DNA of 64,000 bases from Oxalobacteraceae bacterium (GCA_013284265.1 JABTBR010000028.1:23180-87179); one strand, 5' to 3'. Shown: positions 15,690 through 24,219, counted from the stretch's first letter. Numbers and translations: made by a program. Notes: generated by a model not told the origin, from the sequence alone.

Positions 15690-16307
15690 CTACTGTGCGG
15701 CCGCCTTGCTGCGCGGCTGCGGATTCTGGTAATTCATGATCAGTCGGTTGAAGCCGATGCTGGCCCGGTCGACACTGCCCGGCATGCGCAGGAAGCGCGC
15801 ATCGTGGTGCAGGGCCAGGATCAGGCCGTACATCTCATAGACCATCTGCTGGGCGTCGGTGTCGGCTTTCAGGTCGCCGCTCTCGATGGCCTGCTGCACG
15901 CAACGCAACAGGGCACCCTGCCAGGCTTGCACCATGGCGACCAGCGATTCGCGGATCGGTCCCGGGCGATCGTCATATTCGACGGCGCCGCTAATGTAGA
16001 TGCAACCGGACGCGATCTCGACACTGACACGCTTGACCCAGCGGGCGAACATCGACTTCAGACGTTCGATGCCACGGGGTTCCTTGACACTGGGGAAGAA
16101 CACTTCCTGCTCGAAACGGTGATGGTAGAGCTTGAGCACTTCCATCTGCAGGTCTTCGCGCGAACCGAAGTGTGCGAACACACCCGATTTGCTCATGTTC
16201 ATTCTGTCCGCGAGCAAGCCGATGGTCAGGCCTTCCAGCCCGTCCCGGCTCGACAAGTCCAGCGCCACGTCGAGGATGGCTGCGCGGGTCAATTCGCCCT
16301 TGCGCAT
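15690..16307 (-). CDS. TetR/AcrR-family regulator of the beta-oxidation operon
   Basis: A 205-residue regulator with an N-terminal TetR helix-turn-helix (GELTRAAILDVALDL, then MNMSKSGVFAHFGSREDLQ) and a variable C-terminal ligand domain. The ATG at 16307 (MRKGELTR) fits the family start; a TTG at 16340 is an in-frame alternative, and neither has a strong ribosome-binding site. It directly precedes the beta-oxidation genes in the same direction, so acyl-CoA-responsive repression is likely, as for other fatty-acid TetR regulators. A partially palindromic GAACGCTCGTAC sits at 16418-16429 in its upstream region. Confidence 0.85.
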   Translation of the reverse strand: MRKGELTRAAILDVALDLSSRDGLEGLTIGLLADRMNMSKSGVFAHFGSREDLQMEVLKLYHHRFEQEVFFPSVKEPRGIERLKSMFARWVKRVSVEIASGCIYISGAVEYDDRPGPIRESLVAMVQAWQGALLRCVQQAIESGDLKADTDAQQMVYEMYGLILALHHDARFLRMPGSVDRASIGFNRLIMNYQNPQPRSKAAAQ

Positions 16308-16538
16308 AAATTTGACTGAAGTATTAATAATTGCACTCAAAGGTTAAAAGTCATCGGGAAAAAAGATTGGGATAAAGCATTCTCCCCCAGCTGACAGCTT
16401 CGTGTGAAAAGAATTGCGAACGCTCGTACTATTATCCACCGGGTGATAAAAGTCAAACGGTTCACCCCTTGTTAGAAGGGAGGTTCTATATTTACGGCGG
16501 GTGCGCGGCCCGGCATTGCACCGGGGCGGGCGGCAGGA

Positions 16539-16931
16539 TCAGTCCTGCCCGCTGACTTTGTCCATCTGACGCCGGTCGTGCTTGGTAGGACGGCCTTTCA
16601 GCCCCGCGCCGGGTTCGCGGAACAGCTTGCGCCGCTCCGCCTCGGCGGCGCGGGCCGCCACGCTGTCCGGCGTTTCCTGATACAGCGTGCGGGCAATCGT
16701 GGCGGCGGCGCGCACGTCGGACAATCCCAGGACCTGAACTTGCCATGTGTCTGAACCGTTGTCAATTTGCAGCATTTCACCGAGGCGCAACAGGCGCGCC
16801 GGCTTGACCTTGTCTTGCCCTACCCGCACCCGGCCGCTGTCGACGGCGTCGGACGCCAGCGAACGCGTCTTGAAGAAACGCGCGGCCCACAGCCACTTGT
16901 CGACGCGCACCGGTTTCGCATCGGATTTCAT
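16539..16931 (-). CDS. hslR: S4-domain RNA-binding heat-shock protein 15
   Basis: A 130-residue protein with an N-terminal S4 RNA-binding domain (VRVDKWLWAARFFKTRSLAS; GRVRVGQDKVKPARLL) and a basic C-terminal tail (RRKLFREPG, KGRPTKHDRRQM). Hsp15 binds the 50S subunit carrying a stalled peptidyl-tRNA and assists ribosome rescue after heat stress. The ATG at 16931 is used; a TTG at 16955 overlapping the clsB stop is also possible. It is the last gene of the EEP–clsB–hslR run. Confidence 0.88.
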   Translation of the reverse strand: MKSDAKPVRVDKWLWAARFFKTRSLASDAVDSGRVRVGQDKVKPARLLRLGEMLQIDNGSDTWQVQVLGLSDVRAAATIARTLYQETPDSVAARAAEAERRKLFREPGAGLKGRPTKHDRRQMDKVSGQD

Positions 16932-16951
16932 CGCGGGTTTCACTGCATTAC

Positions 16952-18115
16952 TCAAGCGTATTTCCCTACAGCAATCAAGCGCATCACTAATTTATAAAAA
17001 ACAAAGGCAATTTCATACCCGATGCGGCGCACATGGCCGACATGGGCAAAATCGTCCTGATGGATCACCACGCCGTCGGCGATGGCCAGCTCGATGTGCT
17101 GGCGCAGGCTGCGGGCGAACTCGGCATCCTTGATGACCACATTCGCTTCCTGGTTCAGGAACAGGCTCAAGCCATCCACATTGCTCGATCCCACGGTGGC
17201 CCAGTGGTCATCGATGACGGCCACCTTGGCGTGCAATTGTGTCTTGTGATATTCCACCACTTTGACCCCGGCGGCAAGTAGCTTGGGATAAAAAGAGTGC
17301 GCCACGGCATCCTGCAACCACATTTCACCCACACCGATCAAGAGCACCACCTCGACCCCGCGCTCGGCGGCGGAAGCCAGCGCGCGGCGGAACTTGCGGC
17401 CTGGCGCGAAATACGGATTGGCCAGCAGCACGCTCTTCTTGGCCCGCCCCAGCGCCTGCAGATAGGCGCGCTGGATGGTCACGCGGTTGCGCAGATTGTC
17501 GCGCACCACGAAGCCGGCCTGCATCATGCTCTGCACCGCCACCTTGTTGACCTTGCGGATATCCCGATACAGGCCGATGCGCTTGAAGATGCCCATCCGC
17601 CCCAGCCGCGCCCACTGGGTCTCGGCTTCCTTCTGGATGGCCTCGACCAGCGGGCCGCGCACGGCCACGGCGAAGTCCCAGCGCGGCGCCGACAGGGCAA
17701 TATTGTGGTTGTAGTCACAGAACATATCGTCGTTGATATTGATCCCGCCGACGAAGGCCAGTTCGTGGTCGACCACGCAGATCTTGCGGTGGGTGCGGGT
17801 GACGCCGCGCTTGAACCAGGGATTGAAGATGCGGTGCGCCACCCCGGCCGCCAGCAGCTGGGTATGCATGCGCTGCACATTGGCATTGCCGGTACCGAAC
17901 CAGTCGGTGATCATGCGCACCATCACGCCGCGCCCGGCCGCGCGCATCAGCGCGCCCTGCACGGCCTGGCCGGTGGCGTCGTTGGCGAAGATATAGGTCT
18001 CGAAATAGACTTCCCAGCGGGCCGCATCGATGGCCTCGATGAGGGCGGGGAAATAGTCGGTGCCGCAGTGCAGCAGCCGCACTTCATTGGCGGCGATGAA
18101 GTTGACTGAACGCAT
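16952..18115 (-). CDS. clsB: Cardiolipin synthase B
   Basis: A 387-residue phospholipase-D superfamily protein with two HKD motifs, THRKICVVD in the N-terminal half and LHAKVAVIDD in the C-terminal half, the pair that forms the active site. Members make cardiolipin at the inner membrane from two phosphatidyl donors. The start lies three bases after the EEP gene's stop. In E. coli, clsB (ybhO) is likewise next to the EEP gene ybhP, which supports the assignment over a generic phospholipase D. Confidence 0.9.
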   Translation of the reverse strand: MRSVNFIAANEVRLLHCGTDYFPALIEAIDAARWEVYFETYIFANDATGQAVQGALMRAAGRGVMVRMITDWFGTGNANVQRMHTQLLAAGVAHRIFNPWFKRGVTRTHRKICVVDHELAFVGGININDDMFCDYNHNIALSAPRWDFAVAVRGPLVEAIQKEAETQWARLGRMGIFKRIGLYRDIRKVNKVAVQSMMQAGFVVRDNLRNRVTIQRAYLQALGRAKKSVLLANPYFAPGRKFRRALASAAERGVEVVLLIGVGEMWLQDAVAHSFYPKLLAAGVKVVEYHKTQLHAKVAVIDDHWATVGSSNVDGLSLFLNQEANVVIKDAEFARSLRQHIELAIADGVVIHQDDFAHVGHVRRIGYEIAFVFYKLVMRLIAVGKYA

Positions 18116-18118
18116 AGG

Positions 18119-18937
18119 CTAGGCCAGATTCAAGGTGGCGACGATGGGCGCATGGTCCGACAGCTTGGCCCAGATCGCGCCGTGCATCACCTGCGCCGTC
18201 TCGATCTTGAAGCCGCGCACATAGATGCGGTCGAGCCGGAAGAAAGGCAGGCCGGCCGGGAAGGTGCGCGCCGGTACCGGACGGCGCGCGGCCTTGCGCT
18301 GGGCCAGGCCGCGCACCATCTCGGCCAGCGTAGAGGCCGGCGAAGCGTGTTCGAACACTTCGACCACCCCCAGGGTGTCGCGCAGCTTGTCGCTGAGGGT
18401 ATCGCGCCAGTCGTTGAAGTCGCCGGCGATGATGACCGGCTCGCCGTTCGGCGCCGACGCCAGCACCGCCTCGATCAGGGCCGCCGCCTGGCGGGTGCGC
18501 CCGCCTTCGAACAGGCCCAGATGCACGACGAAGCAGTGTACCGGCGCGCTTGGCGTATCGATCACGCAATGCAGGATGCCGCGCTGTTCGTAGGCATGGT
18601 CGGACACGTTATGGTTGTGGCTGGTGGCGATGGGAAAGGCGCTCAGCAGCGCATTGCCGTGGTGGCCATGGTCGTACACCGCATTCATGCCATAGGCCGA
18701 ATGGTGCGACTCGCCGGCGAAGAATTCATGCTGGGCCGTCTGCGGCCAATGGCGGTGGCCGTGATGGTCCTCGCCATACTGGGCCGCGTTGCGGTCGTGA
18801 CGCCCCTGAACCTCCTGCAGGAAGACCACATCGGCCTCGAACAGGCCGATGGCCTGCTTCAGGGCGTGCACGCGCGGCTGGCTGCGGATGGCGGAGACGC
18901 CCTTGTGAATGTTGTAGGTGGCGACGCGAATTTTCAT
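18119..18937 (-). CDS. Endonuclease/exonuclease/phosphatase family protein (YbhP-like)
   Basis: A 272-residue EEP-fold hydrolase. Visible metal-site and catalytic motifs are ATYNIHKG at the N-terminus, FLQEVQG, VHLGLFE, IAGDFNDWRD and LSDHAPIVATL at the end. The family cleaves phosphodiester or phosphate monoester bonds using divalent metal. Its gene lies three bases ahead of clsB, the same pairing as ybhP–clsB in E. coli, suggesting a phospholipid-related role. The ATG at 18937 starts the conserved fold; the longer upstream frame is a GC artefact. Confidence 0.88.
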   Translation of the reverse strand: MKIRVATYNIHKGVSAIRSQPRVHALKQAIGLFEADVVFLQEVQGRHDRNAAQYGEDHHGHRHWPQTAQHEFFAGESHHSAYGMNAVYDHGHHGNALLSAFPIATSHNHNVSDHAYEQRGILHCVIDTPSAPVHCFVVHLGLFEGGRTRQAAALIEAVLASAPNGEPVIIAGDFNDWRDTLSDKLRDTLGVVEVFEHASPASTLAEMVRGLAQRKAARRPVPARTFPAGLPFFRLDRIYVRGFKIETAQVMHGAIWAKLSDHAPIVATLNLA

Positions 18938-19056
18938 GCGTTTGATTGTAACCCTGAGTACGCATTCGCTGCGTAGAACTAAGGTGCGTGCGCGCACATT
19001 GCCGCAATGTCCAGGACAATTGCAAGGGGAAAACGGCGCTGGCCTGCAAAGCGGCC

Positions 19057-19062
19057 TATAAT
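19057..19062 (+). promoter_or_regulatory. Possible -10 element for the solute-binding protein gene
   Basis: A perfect TATAAT lies 53 bp before the ATG at 19115. No good -35 element is seen at 16-18 bp spacing, so the call is tentative. Confidence 0.35.
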
Positions 19063-19114
19063 CGAACGCAACATTTCTTGCTTCGACGCCCATCCATATG
19101 ATTTTTTCATCCAT

Positions 19115-19933
19115 ATGATTCTGTCGCAGAAAATTGCCGCCCCGATGGCGGCGGCGCTGCCGGCCGTGCTCACGGCCCTGCTGCTGTCCCTGCCCGCCCA
19201 TGCCGCTTGCGACAAACTGGTGCTGTCGGCCGATCCGGAATACGCGCCGCTGCACTGGTATGACGGCAAGCAATTGCGCGGCGCCAGCATCGACCTGGCC
19301 ACGCGCGTGCTTGGCGATCTGAAAATTCCCTATGAAGTGCGCTATACCGGCCCGTGGAAACGGGTGCTGGCCGTGGCGGCCGCCGGCGACATCGATATGG
19401 TGGTGACCTTGAAGATCACGCCCGAGCGCGAGCGCTTCCTGGCCTTCGTCCAGCCGGCCGCCTTTCCCAATCCGGTGGCGGTGTATGTGGAGCGCGAACG
19501 GGCCTTCATCTTCCGCAACCGCGACGACCTGAAGCAGCGCCGCGGCGGCATCGCCCTGGGCAATAAATTCGGCCTCGATTTCGAACGCTATGCCGAGGCC
19601 AACCTGAAGCTCGACGAGGCCGGCACCATCGAGACCAATTTCCGCAAGCTGGCGAGCGGCCGCATCGACTACTACATCGTCGGCCTGTACCCCGGCGAGA
19701 CCTGGCTGGCCAAGCACGGGCAGAGCGCTCACTTCATCGCCATGCGGCCCTTCCTGGCGGCCGACCAGAACTACATCGCCTTCGTGCGCGGCAGCGCCTG
19801 CATGCGGCACTTCGCCGCCTTCGAGGCGCGTTTGAAGGAGCTGGTCAAGGGCGGCGGCAATCTGGCGATCCTGAATGCCAGCCTGCAACAGTTGGGCATT
19901 CCGCTGGATGCCAGTACGCTGGTGCGCAAATAA
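19115..19933 (+). CDS. Periplasmic solute-binding protein (SBP_bac_3-like, orphan)
   Basis: A 272-residue secreted binding protein. Signal peptide: MILSQKIAAP then an Ala/Leu-rich core ending PAHAA at about residue 29. The mature part has the family features SADPEYAPLHWYDGKQLRG and ATRVLGDL in the first lobe, and SGRIDYYIVG later. The ATG at 19115 was chosen because it starts the signal peptide; the frame is open further upstream. Like the protein at 6027-6809 it has no transporter genes nearby. It is divergent from the EEP gene and convergent with nudB, with a repeat array between. Ligand unknown. Confidence 0.8.
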   Translation: MILSQKIAAPMAAALPAVLTALLLSLPAHAACDKLVLSADPEYAPLHWYDGKQLRGASIDLATRVLGDLKIPYEVRYTGPWKRVLAVAAAGDIDMVVTLKITPERERFLAFVQPAAFPNPVAVYVERERAFIFRNRDDLKQRRGGIALGNKFGLDFERYAEANLKLDEAGTIETNFRKLASGRIDYYIVGLYPGETWLAKHGQSAHFIAMRPFLAADQNYIAFVRGSACMRHFAAFEARLKELVKGGGNLAILNASLQQLGIPLDASTLVRK

Positions 19934-19965
19934 TTGGGGGGGCGCGGATGGCCAGGAGTTTGCTG

Positions 19966-20153
19966 CTTTAAACCCACCGCAAGGAGCCGGGGACGCCTTT
20001 AAAACCCACAGCAAAGAGCCGGGGTCTGACCCGCCGGGTCAGACCCCAGGGTTACGCCGTGGGTTTCCAGGGTTACGCCGTGGGATTACGGGTTACGCCG
20101 TGGGATTACGGGATACGCCGCAGGTTTACAGGGTTACGCCGCGGGTTGATTTA
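19966..20153. repeat. Modular palindromic repeat, copy 1 (expanded)
   Basis: The 27-bp palindromic core is at 20021-20047 (GGGGTCTGACCC, three-base centre, GGGTCAGACCCC). To its left are two copies of a 32-33-bp module (AAACCCAcnGCAAnGAGCCG..., starting at 19970 and 20002). To its right is a tandem array of five 20-21-bp units of the form AGGGTTACGCCGTGGGTTT (starting at 20048, 20069, 20090, 20110 and 20130). The last unit encodes the C-terminal end and stop codon of nudB on the minus strand. Confidence 0.85.
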
Positions 20154-20607
20154 AACGCGCCAACTGCTGCGGCAGCTGCAACAGCGCCTCCGCGTTCGAG
20201 GCCGAGAAGCATTTGTCGGCCGCCTCCAGGTACGGCAGCCAGACATAGTTCAAATGTTCGCGCGGACTGAGCACGATAGTCGTATCGCCTTCCACCTGCA
20301 CCGAGAACACATGCTCGGTGTTCTCCGTCACGCCGGGCGCATAGCGGTGGCGCCACACCGGATAGATCGTATAGATGTTGGACAACTGCCAGTCGCGCAG
20401 CACCACCTGCTGGCCATCGGCGACGATGCCGGTCTCTTCGAACAACTCGCGCGCGGCGGTGACGGCCAGCGGCTCATCGAGCGCATCGAGCGAGCCGGTG
20501 ACGGACTGCCAGTAGCCGGCGCGGTCGGCCCGTTCGATCAGCAGCACCTGCAAGTCGGCGGTATGGATCACCACCAGCACGGATTCGGGAATCTTGTATG
20601 GCTTCAT
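20134..20607 (-). CDS. nudB: Dihydroneopterin triphosphate diphosphatase
   Basis: A 157-residue Nudix hydrolase that removes pyrophosphate from dihydroneopterin triphosphate in folate synthesis. The Nudix box runs from GSLDALDEP through RELFEETGI; it has one extra residue between the first Gly and Glu compared with the strict consensus. The N-terminus KIPESVLVVIH fits NudB. The ATG at 20607 starts the family homology. The final residues (NQPAA) and stop lie inside a neighbouring palindromic repeat, so the repeat has redefined the C-terminus. It is downstream of aspS, the usual betaproteobacterial placement. Confidence 0.88.
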   Translation of the reverse strand: MKPYKIPESVLVVIHTADLQVLLIERADRAGYWQSVTGSLDALDEPLAVTAARELFEETGIVADGQQVVLRDWQLSNIYTIYPVWRHRYAPGVTENTEHVFSVQVEGDTTIVLSPREHLNYVWLPYLEAADKCFSASNAEALLQLPQQLARLNQPAA

Positions 20608-20640
20608 GGTCGGATAAGGGAAACAGCACAAACACGGCGT

Positions 20641-20666
20641 AAAAAAAGGCGCCACAGGGCGCCTTT
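20641..20666 (-). terminator. Rho-independent terminator after aspS
   Basis: GGCGCC, a four-base loop and GGCGCC form a stem that, on the minus strand, is followed by seven T. It lies between aspS and nudB. Confidence 0.75.
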
Positions 20667-20707
20667 TCGGATCACGACAGGCCCGCCGCGGCGGGCCATA
20701 CGCGCAA

Positions 20708-22516
20708 TTAGCCGGCGACCTTCGGCTCGGCGGCGCGCAGACGGATGTGCAGCTCTTTGAGCTGCTTCTCGTCCACTTCCGACGGCGCCTGGGTCAGCAG
20801 GCACTGGGCGCGCTGGGTTTTCGGGAAGGCGATCACGTCGCGGATCGAATCGGAACCGGTCATCATGGTCACGATACGGTCCAGGCCGAAAGCCAGACCG
20901 CCATGCGGAGGCGCGCCGTATTGCAGGGCGTCGAGCAGGAAGCCGAACTTCAGACGCGCTTCGTCGGCGTCGATCTTCAGTGCGCGGAATACTTTCGACT
21001 GCACTTCCTCGCGGTGGATACGGATCGAACCGCCACCCAGTTCCCAGCCGTTCAAGACCATATCGTAGGCCTTGGCGATGCAGGCGCCCGGATTGGTTTC
21101 CAGCATGTCTTCGTGGCCGTCTTTCGGCGCGGTGAAGGGGTGGTGGGTGGCGGTCCAGCGGCCGCTTTCCTCGTCGAAGTCGAACATCGGGAAGTCGACC
21201 ACCCACAGCGGTTTCCAGCTCTCTTCGAACAGGCCGGCTTTCTTGCCGAATTCGCTGTGGCCGATTTTCACGCGCAGCGCGCCGATGGCGTCGTTGACGA
21301 CCTTGGCCTTGTCGGCGCCGAAGAAGATCAGGTCGCCGTCTTGCGCGCCGGTCAGCTCCAGGATCTGTTCCAGGGCCTTGTCATGCAGCGATTTGACGAT
21401 AGGCGACTGCAGACCTTCGCGGCCCTTGGCCTTCTCGTTGACCTTGATGTAAGCCAGGCCCTTGGCGCCGTAGATGGCGACGAACTGAGTGTAGGCGTCG
21501 ATTTCCGAACGCGGCATCGAGCCACCGGAAGGCACGCGCAGACCGACCACGCGGCCGCCTTCCATGTTGGCGGCGCCGGCGAAGATCTTGAATTCGACGT
21601 CCTTGACGATGTCGGTCAGCTCGGTGAATTCCAGCTTGACGCGCATGTCCGGCTTGTCCGAACCATAGCTGCCCATGGCGGTGGCGAAGTCCATCACCGG
21701 GAAAGGATTCGGCAGTTCGATGTCCAGGGTGTTCTTAAACACTTTGCGGATCATGTCTTCGAACAGATCGCGGATTTCCTGTTCGTTCAGGAAGGAAGTC
21801 TCGCAGTCGATCTGGGTGAATTCAGGCTGACGGTCGGCGCGCAGATCTTCGTCGCGGAAGCATTTGGTGATCTGGTAGTAGCGGTCGAAGTTGGCCACCA
21901 TCAGCAGCTGCTTGAACAGCTGTGGCGATTGCGGCAGCGCGAAGAAGTTGCCGGCGTTGACACGCGACGGCACCAGGTAGTCGCGCGCGCCTTCCGGGGT
22001 GGACTTGGTCAGCATCGGGGTTTCGATGTCGATGAAGCCCAGCTCGTCCAGATACTTGCGCACTTCCATCGTCACCTTGTAGCGCAGGCGCAGATTGTTC
22101 TGCATCTGCGGACGGCGCAGGTCCAGCACGCGGTGGGTCAGGCGGGTGGTTTCGGACAGGTTGTCGTCGTCCAGCTGGAACGGTACCGGCACCGAGGCGT
22201 TCAGCACTTCCAGTTGCGAGCAGACCACTTCGACCTTGCCCGACTTCAGGTTGTTGTTGATGGTGCTGTCGGTACGGGCGGTGACGACGCCGGTCACGCG
22301 CAGGCAGAACTCATTGCGCACGGCTTCGGCGACCTTGAACATCTCGGCCTGCTCGGGATTGCAGACGATCTGCACCAGGCCTTCGCGGTCGCGCAGGTCG
22401 ATGAAGATCAGGCTGCCGTGGTCGCGGCGGCGGTGTACCCAGCCGCACAGGCTGACGGTTTGGCCAAGCAGCGCTTCAGTGGTGAGGCCGCAGTAGTGAG
22501 TACGCATTGAGGACAT
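20708..22516 (-). CDS. aspS: Aspartyl-tRNA synthetase
   Basis: A 602-residue class II synthetase of the bacterial AspS type that charges tRNA-Asp. Seen in order: N-terminal OB-fold anticodon-binding domain (VSLCGWVHRRRDHG), class II motif 2 (KCFRDEDLRADRQPEF), the bacterial insertion domain, and motif 3 (GLAFGLDRIVTMM). MRTHYCG at codon 4 (22507) is an alternative start commonly used in this family; the ATG at 22516 has GAG eight bases upstream. It follows the DUF502 gene and ends at a clear terminator. Confidence 0.97.
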   Translation of the reverse strand: MSSMRTHYCGLTTEALLGQTVSLCGWVHRRRDHGSLIFIDLRDREGLVQIVCNPEQAEMFKVAEAVRNEFCLRVTGVVTARTDSTINNNLKSGKVEVVCSQLEVLNASVPVPFQLDDDNLSETTRLTHRVLDLRRPQMQNNLRLRYKVTMEVRKYLDELGFIDIETPMLTKSTPEGARDYLVPSRVNAGNFFALPQSPQLFKQLLMVANFDRYYQITKCFRDEDLRADRQPEFTQIDCETSFLNEQEIRDLFEDMIRKVFKNTLDIELPNPFPVMDFATAMGSYGSDKPDMRVKLEFTELTDIVKDVEFKIFAGAANMEGGRVVGLRVPSGGSMPRSEIDAYTQFVAIYGAKGLAYIKVNEKAKGREGLQSPIVKSLHDKALEQILELTGAQDGDLIFFGADKAKVVNDAIGALRVKIGHSEFGKKAGLFEESWKPLWVVDFPMFDFDEESGRWTATHHPFTAPKDGHEDMLETNPGACIAKAYDMVLNGWELGGGSIRIHREEVQSKVFRALKIDADEARLKFGFLLDALQYGAPPHGGLAFGLDRIVTMMTGSDSIRDVIAFPKTQRAQCLLTQAPSEVDEKQLKELHIRLRAAEPKVAG

Positions 22517-22602
22517 GTTATTTCTCAGTCTAAGTTAGTTATATGCTGTGGGTGTCGCCGGGCCGCGAACGGCCCTGTTGTTCTTGTGAAGCGCTTTGCT
22601 GC

Positions 22603-23232
22603 TTAATGGACTGCGTCCACGCCGGCGCCCTGGCCTGTGCTCTGGCCGGCCGGTACGTGCTCGGGGGCGACCACGCCCATCGAGACGATGTATTTCAGTG
22701 CGGCGTCGACGCTCATGTCCAGTTCCACCACATCCTTGCGCGCCATCATCAGGAAAAAGCCAGAGGTCGGATTCGGCGTGGTTGGTACATAGACGCTGAC
22801 GAAATCGCCCACCAGGTGGTTCTTCACATCCCCGCCCGGCGCGCCGGTCAGGAAGGCGATGGTCCACGATTGCGGATGCGGATACGGGATCAGCACGGCC
22901 TTGCGGAAAGCGTTCCCGGACGAGGAAAACAGGGTGTCGGACACCTGCTTGACGCTCGAATACAGGGAATTGACCACCGGAATGCGCTGCAGCAGACGTT
23001 CCCACTGGCGCAGCACGTAATTGCCCACCAGATTATTCGTCAGCAAACCGGTAATGAACACGATCAAGACCGTCAGGATGGTGCCTATGCCGGGGATGTG
23101 GGTCGTTGGCTGCCAGTTCGCCGGCACCAGCAAGAGCGACTGGTCCATAGTACTGATGATCAGGTTCAGTACCCAGGCGGTAATGGCCAGCGGTACCAGG
23201 ACCAGCAAACCGGTAATGAAATATTTACGCAT
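22603..23232 (-). CDS. DUF502 family inner-membrane protein
   Basis: A 209-residue membrane protein. An N-terminal membrane segment (residues 3-25, FITGLLVLVPLAITAWVL) and a second (about 55-75, TILTVLIVFITGLLTNNLVG) are followed by the conserved QRIPVVNSLYSSVKQV and a soluble C-terminal part. Its function is unknown across the family. The gene lies between fmdB and aspS, an arrangement conserved in betaproteobacteria. The ATG at 23232 starts the family homology; the Pro/Arg-rich upstream extension is not part of it. Confidence 0.88.
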   Translation of the reverse strand: MRKYFITGLLVLVPLAITAWVLNLIISTMDQSLLLVPANWQPTTHIPGIGTILTVLIVFITGLLTNNLVGNYVLRQWERLLQRIPVVNSLYSSVKQVSDTLFSSSGNAFRKAVLIPYPHPQSWTIAFLTGAPGGDVKNHLVGDFVSVYVPTTPNPTSGFFLMMARKDVVELDMSVDAALKYIVSMGVVAPEHVPAGQSTGQGAGVDAVH

Positions 23233-23284
23233 CGCACTCTCTATGGTGGTGGAGCGGCGCGCACAGGCGCGCCGCCCAGGGCAA

Positions 23285-23608
23285 TCAGGCCGGACCGGTC
23301 GTGCCGGCCGGCGCGGCGCTGGTCGAACCGGCGGAACCGGCGGCACTGTCGGACTTGGCTGGTTCGGCCTTGGGAGCGGCGCCACCTTCCACCGGGCCGG
23401 TCGAGACGCCCGTCGCTGGCGGCGTGCCGCCGCGGAAATCGGTTGCGTACCAGCCGGTGCCCTTCAATTGGAAACCGGCGGCGGTCAGTTGTTTCTTAAA
23501 CGACGGCTTGCCGCAGGACAGGCAAACAGTCAGCTGCGGGTCGGAGATCTTTTGCAAGACATCCTTGGCAAAGCCACATTCCTCGCAGCGGTAAGCGTAG
23601 ATCGGCAT
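23285..23608 (-). CDS. FmdB-family zinc-ribbon protein
   Basis: A 107-residue protein. The N-terminal zinc ribbon shows two Cys pairs, CEEC (8-11) and CLSC (29-32), in MPIYAYRCEECG-type context. The C-terminal half is low-complexity Ala/Gly/Ser/Pro and probably disordered. FmdB was named for a putative formamidase regulator, but the widespread family has no settled role. It is the first gene of the fmdB–DUF502–aspS run. Confidence 0.87.
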   Translation of the reverse strand: MPIYAYRCEECGFAKDVLQKISDPQLTVCLSCGKPSFKKQLTAAGFQLKGTGWYATDFRGGTPPATGVSTGPVEGGAAPKAEPAKSDSAAGSAGSTSAAPAGTTGPA

Positions 23609-23641
23609 CTATTACTCCGCAAAAATCATCAAAAACCCTGA

Positions 23642-23647
23642 ATTATA
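23642..23647 (-). promoter_or_regulatory. -10 element upstream of fmdB
   Basis: On the minus strand TATAAT lies 34 bp before the fmdB start, in an AT-rich run. A matching -35 is weak. This is the likely start of the fmdB–DUF502–aspS transcript. Confidence 0.45.
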
Positions 23648-23878
23648 AAGCTTTTTCGGCACCGGGCACGGGTTTCCGGCAGGCGGGCGGCGGCAAGGAG
23701 GCTAGCCCCCGGGCTGGGAGATACTTTCATGAAAAAAAATCACTATCAAAACAGAGATATAACGTGGTCTAATATCCATCATTCAGCGCAAGATTTCCTA
23801 AAACCCGTAATCGTTCGCGCATTTTTTAGTCGTCCCGCAAGTGCGACGCTTATGCAGTATGACCACAAAGGAAATAAT

Positions 23879-24055
23879 ATGAACAAGCGCATTCTGGCTT
23901 GCCTGCTTCTTGCTGGCGCCCTCTCCCCTGCCTTTGGCGCCACCCGCCTGTCCGATACCAAGCCCGAAGATCCGGTGCGCAGCCGCGTGATTGCCGCCTG
24001 CATGGTGATCGGTGTGGCGCTGCGCGCGTTTACGGTGCGGCGCAAAGGATTGTAA
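23879..24055 (+). CDS. Small exported or membrane protein, 58 residues
   Basis: A good AAAGGAAATAAT leads into the ATG at 23879. The N-terminus (MNKRILACLLLAGALSPAFG) is a clear signal peptide with a likely cleavage after about residue 21. A second short hydrophobic stretch and a basic end (AACMVIGVALRAFTVRRKGL) form the C-terminus. The gene is isolated, and its stop codon lies inside the first of two 24-bp direct repeats. No family is recognised; function unknown. Confidence 0.55.
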   Translation: MNKRILACLLLAGALSPAFGATRLSDTKPEDPVRSRVIAACMVIGVALRAFTVRRKGL

Positions 24056-24108
24056 AAGCCGGCGGGCCGCTGGCGGCAATGGGCTGTAAAAGCCGGCGAG
24101 CCGCTGGC
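24051..24108. repeat. Pair of 24-bp direct repeats
   Basis: TGTAAAAGCCGGCGgGCCGC.. at 24051-24074 recurs at 24085-24108 with one mismatch, 34 bp apart. The first copy contains the stop codon of the preceding small gene. Confidence 0.7.
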
Positions 24109-24115
24109 TGCCGAG

Positions 24116-24219
24116 TAAACCCACAGCGTACCCCTGGGGGCCTGTCCCATTGGGACAGGCGGGGCGCAGCCCCTCCCCGGACCCTAAGGTCAGACCCCGG
24201 CTCTTTGCCGTGGGTTCAA
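24116..24219. repeat. Modular palindromic repeat, copy 2 (core replaced)
   Basis: The outer arms of the family are present: AAACCCACAGCGTACCCCTGG on the left and GGTCAGACCCCGGCTCTTTG...CCGTGGGTT on the right. The centre instead holds a different hairpin, CCTGTCCCATTGGGACAGG (about 24140-24158), and a C/G-rich spacer. Confidence 0.65.

Noticed and set aside
20048..20149. A possible small RNA or direct-repeat origin in the five 20-21-bp units.
   Set aside because: The units are the right-hand module of the repeat family; there is no replication gene, AT-rich unwinding region or promoter/terminator pair.
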